Of a stretch of DNA of 64,000 nucleotides, positions 8,605 through 15,841 are shown in pieces; within the stretch, counting starts at the first letter, position 1; every line of letters begins with the position of its first letter. The notes under the pieces are model-generated. The model saw only the letters and a list, made by a program, of their open reading frames with translations. It made no database searches and had not been told where the DNA came from. This stretch comes from Anaerolineales bacterium (GTDB taxonomy: Bacteria > Chloroflexota > Anaerolineae > Anaerolineales > UBA6663), in NCBI GenBank assembly GCA_020850595.1, contig JADZEK010000105.1, positions 22,025 to 86,024 on the forward strand, given 5' to 3'. The position numbers and the translations under genes were made by a program.

Positions 8605-9768
8605 GTGCCGGTTGTAACGTCTCCTCGGGTGCGCCGCGCCCTCGCGGCAGCGGTGCTGTTCATGCTGCTGGCCCTGCCCCTGCAAGCCGCCGCCGCCACT
8701 GGGGTCACCTTCACGCTGGCCCGCAAGAGCGCCTTCGCGCATACCACCACCGACATGCTCAGCCAGCGGGCCGCCTCGCTCTTCCAGGGCCAAACCTACG
8801 CCGTCACCGGCCGCAGCGCCGATAGTCTGTGGGTGCGGCTCGATATGGCCGGCCTGCACACCGAAGCCTGGATACTAGTCGCGTTTGGCACGATCAGCGG
8901 CGACCTGGCGCGCGTGCCGGTCGTCACCCCCAGCGCCGGGGCGGCCCCCACGGCCGCCATCAGCGCCGGGACGGGCGTAAGCGCGACCACGGGCCTGACC
9001 ACGACGGTCGAAGCTACGCCGCTGCCCGCCAGCAGCTACTTCCCCACCGACCTGCCCGTCATCCCCACCGTCAGCCAGACGGCGCGCGACATCTACCAGC
9101 GCGGGCTGGCGCTGGGCAACAACCCCAACGCCTTCTCCAAGGTGGGCGACTGCCAGTCGGTCGTGCCCTACTTCCTGGCTGCTTTCGATTACGGCAACTA
9201 CGCCCTCGGCCCCTACGCCGGGCTGCAAGCGACCATAGATAATTTCTCCGGCTCGTGGGCGCGCGAGAGCATCGCCACCAACCGCGGCTTCAACGTCGCC
9301 ACGGTGTTCGTGCCGCTGTGGGCCGACCCAGAGCGCTGCCTGCGCAACGAGTCGCCGCTGGCGTGCGAGCTGCGCCTCAACCGGCCGAGCTTCGTCCTCA
9401 TCACCATGGAAACGTGGTGGGGGGGCGACCCGAGCGGCTACGAAAGCTACCTGCGCCGCATCGTCGAGGCCGCCATCGCCCGCGGCAGCGTGCCCATCCT
9501 GGGCACCAAGGCCGATAACATCGAGGGCAACGGAGGCATCAACGGCGTCATCGTCAAGCTGGCGCAGGAGTACGATGTGCCGCTGTGGAACTTCTGGGCC
9601 GCCGTGCAGCCGTTGCCTAACCACGGCCTGCACCCCGATGGCTTCCACCTGACCTGGGAGCGCAACTACTACGACAACCCGGCCAACCTGCAATATGCCT
9701 GGCCCATCCGCAACCTGACCGCCGCGCAAGCCATCGAGGCCGTTTGGCGCGGCGTCAGCGCGCCGTAG
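8605..9768 (+). CDS. Secreted SH3b + SGNH-like protein with altered active site
   Basis: The 387-residue product is a paralogue of the 6150-7961 protein over its C-terminal 220 residues (shared 'RNESPLACELRLNRP' and 'VPLWNFWAAVQPLPN' type stretches). A signal peptide is followed by one SH3-like domain and a spacer. The GDSL block is GDC at 181-183, so the nucleophile Ser is Cys183; the GTND block is replaced by METWW, losing the oxyanion Asn; the Asp-x-x-His pair survives (Asp345, His348). The start is set at GTG 8605 because AAGGAG lies 8 nt upstream; an in-frame GTG at 8596 would overlap that site. It may be a thiol-based enzyme or a binding protein. Confidence 0.8.
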   Translation: MPVVTSPRVRRALAAAVLFMLLALPLQAAAATGVTFTLARKSAFAHTTTDMLSQRAASLFQGQTYAVTGRSADSLWVRLDMAGLHTEAWILVAFGTISGDLARVPVVTPSAGAAPTAAISAGTGVSATTGLTTTVEATPLPASSYFPTDLPVIPTVSQTARDIYQRGLALGNNPNAFSKVGDCQSVVPYFLAAFDYGNYALGPYAGLQATIDNFSGSWARESIATNRGFNVATVFVPLWADPERCLRNESPLACELRLNRPSFVLITMETWWGGDPSGYESYLRRIVEAAIARGSVPILGTKADNIEGNGGINGVIVKLAQEYDVPLWNFWAAVQPLPNHGLHPDGFHLTWERNYYDNPANLQYAWPIRNLTAAQAIEAVWRGVSAP

Positions 9769-9820
9769 CGCTGCGGCGCTACACTGCGGCCTTAGCCACC
9801 ATTCGCTGAAGGACATTCGC

Positions 9821-10939
9821 ATGACTCTCGACATCCTCACCGACCTGAACCCCTCGCCGCGCCTGCTGCTCGGCCCCGGCCCCAGCGCCGTGCACCCGCG
9901 CGTGCTGCGCGCCATGAGCACGCCGCTGCTGGGCTACATGGACCCCGAGTTCCTCAAGCTGATGGATGAGACCGTGGCCCTGCTGCGCCACACCTTCCAG
10001 ACCGCCAACACGCTCACGCTGCCCGTCTCGGGCACGGGCATGGCGGGCATGGAGACCGTGCTGGCGAACCTGCTGGCCCCCGGCGAGAAGCTGCTGGTGT
10101 GCTCGGCGGGCTACTTCGCCAACCGGCAGGAGGAGGTGGCCCGCCGCCACGGCATTGAGGTGGTGCGCGTGGACAAGCCCTGGGGCCGGCCCTTCAGCGC
10201 CGCCGAGTTCGAGGCGGCCGTGCAGCAGCACCGGCCCAAGGTCGCGGCCCTGGTGCACGCCGAGACCTCCACCGGCGCGGTGCAGCCGCTGGAGGGCTTC
10301 GGCGACATCGCCCACCGCCACGGCGCGCTGCTGCTGATTGACACCGTGACCTCGCTCGGCGGCGTGCCGCTGAAGATTGACGAGTGGGGCGTGGACGCGG
10401 CCTACTCCGGCACGCAGAAGTGTCTGGGCTGCCCGCCCGGCCTGGCGCCCGTGACGATCAGCGACCGGGCGCGCGCGGCCATTCAGGCCCGCCCCACCCC
10501 GCCGGACGCCTGGTACTTCGACCTGGAGTTGCTCTATAAGTATTGGGGGCCAGACCGGGCCTACCACCACACCGTCAGCGGCACGTTGGTCTACGCCCTG
10601 CGCGAGGGTCTGCGGCTGGTGGCCGAAGAGGGGCTAGAGAACCGCTGGACGCGCCACGCCGCCAACGCCGATTACTTCTGCCAGGGTCTGGCGGAGCTAG
10701 ACCTGACGCCGTACATCGAGCCGGCCCACCGCCTGCCTAGCCTCATCACCGTGCGCGTGCCCAACGGCGTGGACGAGGCGGCCGTGCGCGCCAAGCTGCG
10801 CGACATCTACAACCTGGAGATCGGCGCGGGCATCGGGTCGCTCAAGGGCCAGGTCTGGCGCGTCGGGCTGATGGGTTACTCGTCGCGGCGCGAGAACCTC
10901 ACGCTGCTACTCGGTGCGCTGCGCGAGATCCTCAAGTAG
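9821..10939 (+). CDS. Class V PLP aminotransferase (alanine/serine-glyoxylate type)
   Basis: A 372-residue enzyme with the N-terminal signature LLGPGPSAVHPRVLRAM and the 'GTGMAGMET' phosphate-binding loop of the alanine-glyoxylate / serine-glyoxylate aminotransferase family. The PLP-binding lysine is Lys200 in GTQKCLG. The length matches the family. It would transfer an amino group from alanine or serine to glyoxylate, or act as the related aspartate or phosphonate enzyme; the sequence alone does not settle the substrate. AAGGAC lies 8 nt before the ATG, and a strong terminator follows the stop. It appears to be a single-gene unit. Confidence 0.9.
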   Translation: MTLDILTDLNPSPRLLLGPGPSAVHPRVLRAMSTPLLGYMDPEFLKLMDETVALLRHTFQTANTLTLPVSGTGMAGMETVLANLLAPGEKLLVCSAGYFANRQEEVARRHGIEVVRVDKPWGRPFSAAEFEAAVQQHRPKVAALVHAETSTGAVQPLEGFGDIAHRHGALLLIDTVTSLGGVPLKIDEWGVDAAYSGTQKCLGCPPGLAPVTISDRARAAIQARPTPPDAWYFDLELLYKYWGPDRAYHHTVSGTLVYALREGLRLVAEEGLENRWTRHAANADYFCQGLAELDLTPYIEPAHRLPSLITVRVPNGVDEAAVRAKLRDIYNLEIGAGIGSLKGQVWRVGLMGYSSRRENLTLLLGALREILK

Positions 10940-10961
10940 CGCCGCGCTGTTCCCACAACCC

Positions 10962-11001
10962 CAAAGCGCTCGAGCGGCTGATCGCTCGGGCGCTTTGTTT
11001 T
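10962..11001 (+). terminator. Strong intrinsic terminator of the aminotransferase gene
   Basis: A 15-bp stem (10962-10976 with 10983-10997, one G-U pair), a 6-nt loop and TTTT at 10998-11001. It separates the plus-strand gene from the convergent glycosidase operon. Confidence 0.9.
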
Positions 11002-11024
11002 CGGCTGAGGCGGTGACGAGCGCC

Positions 11025-12212
11025 CTACTTCTCCATCGCCGCCAGCGCGGCATAGGCGGGCAGCGTCACCGCCGGGTCGCCCGCCGCAGTGGGGCGGGTG
11101 ATGGCCCACCAATACTGCTCGTTGGCTTCCGTCCACTCTTGGTCGGCGATGTAGACCATGCTCATCAGGCCGATCCAGGGCGACCAGTGAGCCTGGGCGT
11201 ACTGATAGGCGCGCACCAGGTAGTCGGCCTGGGTGGCCTGATCTACCGCGTACCAGTTGTAATCCGTGTGCGCCGGGTTGGTGTCGGTGGTCCAGCCCAT
11301 CTCGGTGATGGCGATCTGCTTGTCGGCGTCGCCGTACGCCAGCATCAGCGCGCGCACTTCTTCCACGTGCCGAAAACACCAGGTGGAGGATTGCCAATAC
11401 GCATCGGCGCGGCACTCGGCCGGGGAGCGTTCGGGCGCGTTGCCATACCCCGGCGCGTGCGCGCCCAGCAGGTCGAAGTAGGGCGCGCCGCCTGCCTCGT
11501 ACAGGCCGCGGTAGAAGGCCAGGTCGGCCATCGCGACGGCCGGATCGTCCAGGTCGGTGGGCGCCAGCCCGGCCGAGATGACGATGGCGTGGGGGTCAGC
11601 GGCCTTGATCGCCAGGTAGCAGGGCTTGAGCAGGGCGAGGTAGGCCGCGGGGTCGGGCGGCTGGTTGCCCCACTCGCGGGCCAGGTTAGGCTCGTTCCAC
11701 ACTTCGTAGGCGGCGATGCGGCCGACGTAGCGCCCAGCCAGCGCCCCGCAGAACTCGGCGAACAGCGCCGGGTCGTTGGGCGGCGTGTCTACCACGTGGT
11801 CGAGCAGGGCCGGGTCGTCCACGGCCCAAAAGGGCGTGCCGTCGAGGCGCGCCAGAATTCGCAGTCCGCGCGCCTCGGCCAGCGCCACCACGCCGTCGGG
11901 CCGAAACCAGTCGTAGCCGCCGCGGCTGCCGGAAATGTTGCGCCAGGAGAACTGCTGCTTGAGCCAGCCAAAGCCCAGTCCGGCCACCAGGTCGGCGTCG
12001 CGCGCGCCGGTCTTGTTGTCGGTCTGCCACCACAAGAACGCCTGAATGCCGTACTCTGGCGAGGCCAGGCGCGGCAGGGGATAGAGCCGGGCGGGGGTCG
12101 GCGGCGGCGTGGGGGTGCTGAGTACAGCAGCGGGCATCGGGGCGCAGGCCGCCAGCAGCAGGGCGAACAGCCCGGCCAGCGCCGCCCGGCGCCGGGTGGG
12201 CGGGCGCATCAC
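11025..12212 (-). CDS. Clan GH-A-like glycoside hydrolase lipoprotein
   Basis: The 395-residue product has a signal peptide ending in LLAAC (Cys23), a short Pro/Thr linker, then a TIM-barrel glycosidase. The acid/base is expected at Glu174 in VWNEPN and the nucleophile at Glu304 in ITEMGW, the pair that marks clan GH-A enzymes such as GH5 and GH39. It should be lipid-anchored on the outer face of the membrane and cleave a beta-linked polysaccharide; the substrate is unknown. It is the last gene of a five-gene operon, starting 7 nt after its homologue at 12220-13590. The two differ in anchor, lipid here and a transmembrane helix there. Confidence 0.82.
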   Translation of the reverse strand: MMRPPTRRRAALAGLFALLLAACAPMPAAVLSTPTPPPTPARLYPLPRLASPEYGIQAFLWWQTDNKTGARDADLVAGLGFGWLKQQFSWRNISGSRGGYDWFRPDGVVALAEARGLRILARLDGTPFWAVDDPALLDHVVDTPPNDPALFAEFCGALAGRYVGRIAAYEVWNEPNLAREWGNQPPDPAAYLALLKPCYLAIKAADPHAIVISAGLAPTDLDDPAVAMADLAFYRGLYEAGGAPYFDLLGAHAPGYGNAPERSPAECRADAYWQSSTWCFRHVEEVRALMLAYGDADKQIAITEMGWTTDTNPAHTDYNWYAVDQATQADYLVRAYQYAQAHWSPWIGLMSMVYIADQEWTEANEQYWWAITRPTAAGDPAVTLPAYAALAAMEK

Positions 12213-12219
12213 ACGCGGC

Positions 12220-13590
12220 CTAAGGCTTGGGCATCACGCTCAGCGCGTCGAACGCCGGGCGCGGGATGCCGCTGCGGTCCAGGATGCTGAAGATGACGTT
12301 GTCGTCGGTGGCCGGGTCGCCGCCCTTGGGGCCGTAATCCAGGTTGAACAGGGAGGCCATTTTCACCAGGTGCGAGTCGCGCATCCAGTTGAAGGCGCGC
12401 ACCAGGTAGTCGGCCTGCTGCTCGGCCGTCACGTCGGCGGCGAAGCCGAAGTTGGCCGGGTACACGCCGTCCACGGGCGAGGCGTAGCCGAACTCGGTCA
12501 CGCATTGCTGCACGTTCCCGATAATGGCCGCATAGGTTTCCACCTGGCTCTTCAGCGCCCAGGAGTAGTGCGGGTTATCCCACGGCCCGCCAAAGGTCTG
12601 GCCCTCGCGCGGCGGCGGGTTGGCGCCATCTACATCCGGCGGCAGGTTGGTGCCGTTGGAGTGCGTGCCCACGCAGTCCACGTAGTTGAGGCCGCCGTTG
12701 TCCACGAAGCCGCGCAGGTAGGTCACATCGTCCATCACGATCGGGCGGCCGCTGGGCTGGCAGTCGGGGAAGCTGACGTTGCAGTTGATGCCCGTGGGCG
12801 AGAGCGCGCCGGAGATGACCACGATGTTCGGGTCGGCGGCTTTGATGGTCGTGTAGGCCGCTTGCAGCAGCGCGATGTAGGCGGTGGGGCTGACGCCTTC
12901 GGCCGTGTTCCATTCGCGCTCCAGGTTCATCTCGTTCCAGACCTCAATCGCGCCGATGCGGCCGGGGTAGCGGTCGAGCAGGCGCTGCACGAACTCGGCA
13001 TAGTCCAGCGGGTTGTCGGGCGGAGCTTCCTGCCCCTCGGGCGCGGGCATGGGGTTGGCGCGCGTCCAATCGGGCGCAGCCACCACCGAGAGCATGACGC
13101 GCAGGCCTTTGTTGCAGGCTTCGTTCATGGCTGCGTCCAGCACGTCCCAAAACGGCTCCACGTTGTCGCGCTGTAGGTCGTACCAGCGCACCTGCATTTT
13201 CACCCAGTTGAAGCCCAGCTTGTCGGAGATCACACCCAGCCAGTAGGCGTTGTCGCCCACGAACACATGGCTCTGAATACCATAGCCAAAGCCGGAGGCC
13301 GGCTCAGGCCGAAAATTGCAGGCCGGGCCGCCGCCGTCCAGCCCGGCCTGGGTCGGCTTGGGCTGCTCGGTCGCGGCCGGTTGGGCAGCCTGAGTCGCGG
13401 TGGCGGGCGGCGCCAGGGTGGCGGCGATGGGCGGGGTGTTGGTAGCAGCCGGCGTCTGGCTGCCGCCGTTGCGCGTCAGCAGCCAATAGAGCGTGCCGAA
13501 GGCGCACAGGCCCACCACGGCGGTCAGCCCCAGCCACACACCGATGAGGATGGACAGGTTGGTGCGCGAGCGCAGCGGGTTAGGCGTCAT
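12220..13590 (-). CDS. Membrane-anchored clan GH-A-like glycoside hydrolase
   Basis: A 456-residue protein with one membrane span (about residues 13-38), an Ala/Thr/Pro linker to about residue 85, and a TIM-barrel with likely acid/base Glu220 in VWNEMN and nucleophile Glu366 in VTEFGY. The open frame extends almost 100 codons further upstream into the next gene; I set the start at ATG 13590 because a GAGGGAG site lies just before it and the membrane span then starts properly. It follows the SH3b gene by 17 nt. It shares 'YIALLQAAYTTIKAADPN' type helices with the other two glycosidases of the operon, so all three probably arose by duplication. Confidence 0.82.
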   Translation of the reverse strand: MTPNPLRSRTNLSILIGVWLGLTAVVGLCAFGTLYWLLTRNGGSQTPAATNTPPIAATLAPPATATQAAQPAATEQPKPTQAGLDGGGPACNFRPEPASGFGYGIQSHVFVGDNAYWLGVISDKLGFNWVKMQVRWYDLQRDNVEPFWDVLDAAMNEACNKGLRVMLSVVAAPDWTRANPMPAPEGQEAPPDNPLDYAEFVQRLLDRYPGRIGAIEVWNEMNLEREWNTAEGVSPTAYIALLQAAYTTIKAADPNIVVISGALSPTGINCNVSFPDCQPSGRPIVMDDVTYLRGFVDNGGLNYVDCVGTHSNGTNLPPDVDGANPPPREGQTFGGPWDNPHYSWALKSQVETYAAIIGNVQQCVTEFGYASPVDGVYPANFGFAADVTAEQQADYLVRAFNWMRDSHLVKMASLFNLDYGPKGGDPATDDNVIFSILDRSGIPRPAFDALSVMPKP

Positions 13591-13607
13591 CGGCCAGGCT
13601 CCCTCAG

Positions 13608-14555
13608 CTAGTTGATGATCGTGATGGTGATGTTGTTCGACAGCCGGTCCCAGCCGGCCCCGCCCGAGAGACAGGCGTTCTTGTCGCCGAAGCAAATGCC
13701 CAGGTAGAGCTGGTATGTGCCCGCGGCGGGGAAGTTGATGTGGTCGCGCCAGGTGAGTGTCTCGCCGGGGTCGAGCGACTCGTTGGTCCACGATTGCGCC
13801 GTGACGCCCGCGTCGGTGTGGGCCGCCAGCACGCCGTAGGCCACCGCCGCGCTGCTGGTGTTCTTGACCTCGAAGTTGAACCACACGTCTTGCCCCACGG
13901 CAGCCGAGGCGTTCTCCACCGAGAACGAGTTGGCGACGATGCCGCGCGCGCCCAGCTGGGGCGTGGCCGAGGGCGGCGGCGGGTTGGTGGCCGCCGGCGG
14001 ATTGGTGGCCGTGGGCGGCGCGCTGGTCGCGGCGGGTGGGGGGGCGTCGGCCGCGACCACCGGCAGATCGTTCACGCTACCGTCCACGGTGGCCACCAAC
14101 GCCGAGACCCAGCCCACGCCGTTCGGCCCCAGCGCGTATTGAATGGCAAACCACTGCGCCGAGGCGTCGCGGCCGAGCAACGCGGCCGTGTCGCCGCTGT
14201 TCAGCCCGCCCAGCACCGGGTAGGTGAGGCCCGGCCCGCCGCGCACATTGGCGGGCTGGACAATGCGGGCCTGCGCCACGAACTCCGTGGCCGAAGGCTC
14301 GGCGGGTGGGGTTTCGGTAGGCGGCGTGGTGGCGGTGGCGGTCGGCTCAGGCGTGTTGGTCGGCGGCGCGGGCGTGGTGGTGGGAATGACCACCACGCTG
14401 GTGAAGGCCAGGGTCGGCGCGACCAGGGTATTCTTTGGCGCTTTCGGCCGTGTGAGTAGGAAGATGGAGAGGACCAGGAAACCGATGCCGATCAGGGCCA
14501 GCACAAACACGCCGGCCACCATCAGGAGGGAGGAACGGGCAGCAGGGGTAGACAT
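13608..14555 (-). CDS. Membrane-anchored SH3b + Ig-like domain protein
   Basis: The 315-residue product has a membrane span at about 11-35, a Thr/Pro linker to residue 92, one SH3b domain (about 97-158, with 'ANVRGGPGLTYPVLGGL'), a second linker, and a C-terminal Ig-like fold (about 205-315) with 'VKNTSSAAVAYGVL' resembling CARDB or NBR1-type Ig domains. No catalytic residues are apparent; it looks like an adhesive or scaffolding module that binds wall glycan near the glycosidases encoded on either side. It is 17 nt downstream of its larger paralogue. Function of the C-terminal domain is inferred only from fold-like pattern. Confidence 0.78.
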   Translation of the reverse strand: MSTPAARSSLLMVAGVFVLALIGIGFLVLSIFLLTRPKAPKNTLVAPTLAFTSVVVIPTTTPAPPTNTPEPTATATTPPTETPPAEPSATEFVAQARIVQPANVRGGPGLTYPVLGGLNSGDTAALLGRDASAQWFAIQYALGPNGVGWVSALVATVDGSVNDLPVVAADAPPPAATSAPPTATNPPAATNPPPPSATPQLGARGIVANSFSVENASAAVGQDVWFNFEVKNTSSAAVAYGVLAAHTDAGVTAQSWTNESLDPGETLTWRDHINFPAAGTYQLYLGICFGDKNACLSGGAGWDRLSNNITITIIN

Positions 14556-14572
14556 GGGTGGCCGGGATATCC

Positions 14573-15829
14573 TTAGTTGACCGAGATCGTAATCGGGGCC
14601 GACAAGGTTTCCCAGTCGCCGCCGTTGAGGCAGGTGGTAAAGTCGCTAAAGCACACTTGCATGCTCAGCCGCCAACTGCCCGCGCTGGGCAGCCGCATAC
14701 CGTCTTCCCATGGGCCGTTGCAGCGGTCGGTCGGGCCGACGCAGCCGGGGTCAATCCACAACAGGCCGCTAGCCGCGCCCTGGGCATCCCACGAGGTTTG
14801 GAACTGCGTGCCGCCGGTGGATTTGACGGCGATGACGCCCAGCACGCCATAGCTGATGGGCGCGGCGGTGGTGTTCTTGATCCACTCCACGAAGCACACG
14901 CGCTCGTTCACAGCGAAGCTCAAGCGCCCGCCGCACATCGTCAGTTGGCCGCTGACGCCGTGCGTGCCCGCGACTGGGCCAGGGGCGGGGTTGCTGGCGG
15001 GCTTGGGCGTGGGGCTGGGCGGCGGCGGGGGCGGGGCGGCGATGACGGGCAAGTCGGCGTCGTCGCCGGCGTAGGTCGCTACCTGCCCCGATACCCAGGC
15101 GCGGCCTTCCAGCGCCGAACCAAAATCTATGGCATACCAGGTGCGGGCGGCGTTCATGCCGATGACGGGCGCGGTGTCCCCCGCTTTAATGCCGCCGATC
15201 ACGTCGTAGTTGGTGCCGGGGCCGCCGCGCACGTTGGCGCCCTGAATGATCGTGACCACGGTGTCATCCGCGGCCGGGGTTGACGAGCCGGCTGCGCCCG
15301 CCGTGCCGGTCGCAGCCGGGGCTGTGTTCGTGGCGGTTGGCGGCGCTTCAGTCGCCGTGGCGGTCGGCTGGGGGGTATCCGTCGCCGTGGGCTGCGGCGT
15401 GGTGGTCGGGATCACCACCACCTGCGTCGGCAGGCTACTGGTGGTGGTGGTCGCTGTGACGCCGCCCACCTGAGCGGGCGCGGTCAGCCGCATGACGGCA
15501 AAGATGCCCAGCCCGAGCAGCACAATTCCCACCAAAACCAGGCCGAACACCGCCAGCAACATGCCCAGCGGCTGGCCACCCGAAGGCGGCGGAGCGCTGG
15601 GGCCGGACGGCGGTCCGGCGGGGGGCGCCGGCGGCGGCGGGTCGGGCGGCGCGGGCGGATTGATGAGCGTCTCGTCAGCGGCGGCAGCGGGCCGCCGCAC
15701 AAGGGTGTCTTCCGCTACTGACGAGGCGTCTGGCGCCGGCGTCTGCATCGGCGCGGTGTCGGTCCCGGCCGGGCGCGTGACCGTGGGGTCAGACTCAGGA
15801 GCCGGCAGAGAGGGAACAGTGTCAGACAC
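14573..15829 (-). CDS. Membrane-anchored SH3b + Ig-like protein with Pro-rich cytoplasmic tail
   Basis: This 418-residue paralogue of the 13608 gene has an extra N-terminal cytoplasmic region of about 88 residues, acidic and proline-rich, then a membrane span (about 89-114), a Thr/Pro linker, an SH3b domain (about 190-255) and a C-terminal Ig-like domain (about 294-418). The tail has three similar elements, acidic residues followed by Thr, Val/Leu and a Pro five or so residues on (Thr16, Thr42, Thr54), which could be phosphorylation sites. The gene starts 12 nt after the GH18/GH-A fusion gene. Like its paralogue it has no visible catalytic motif. Confidence 0.78.
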   Translation of the reverse strand: MSDTVPSLPAPESDPTVTRPAGTDTAPMQTPAPDASSVAEDTLVRRPAAAADETLINPPAPPDPPPPAPPAGPPSGPSAPPPSGGQPLGMLLAVFGLVLVGIVLLGLGIFAVMRLTAPAQVGGVTATTTTSSLPTQVVVIPTTTPQPTATDTPQPTATATEAPPTATNTAPAATGTAGAAGSSTPAADDTVVTIIQGANVRGGPGTNYDVIGGIKAGDTAPVIGMNAARTWYAIDFGSALEGRAWVSGQVATYAGDDADLPVIAAPPPPPPSPTPKPASNPAPGPVAGTHGVSGQLTMCGGRLSFAVNERVCFVEWIKNTTAAPISYGVLGVIAVKSTGGTQFQTSWDAQGAASGLLWIDPGCVGPTDRCNGPWEDGMRLPSAGSWRLSMQVCFSDFTTCLNGGDWETLSAPITISVN

Positions 15830-15841
15830 GCCGCCTCGCCG

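Noticed and set aside
12109-13176. Long plus-strand open frame opposite the glycosidase genes
   Set aside because: Shadow of the minus-strand genes; Arg/Gly/His-rich translation without recognisable domains.
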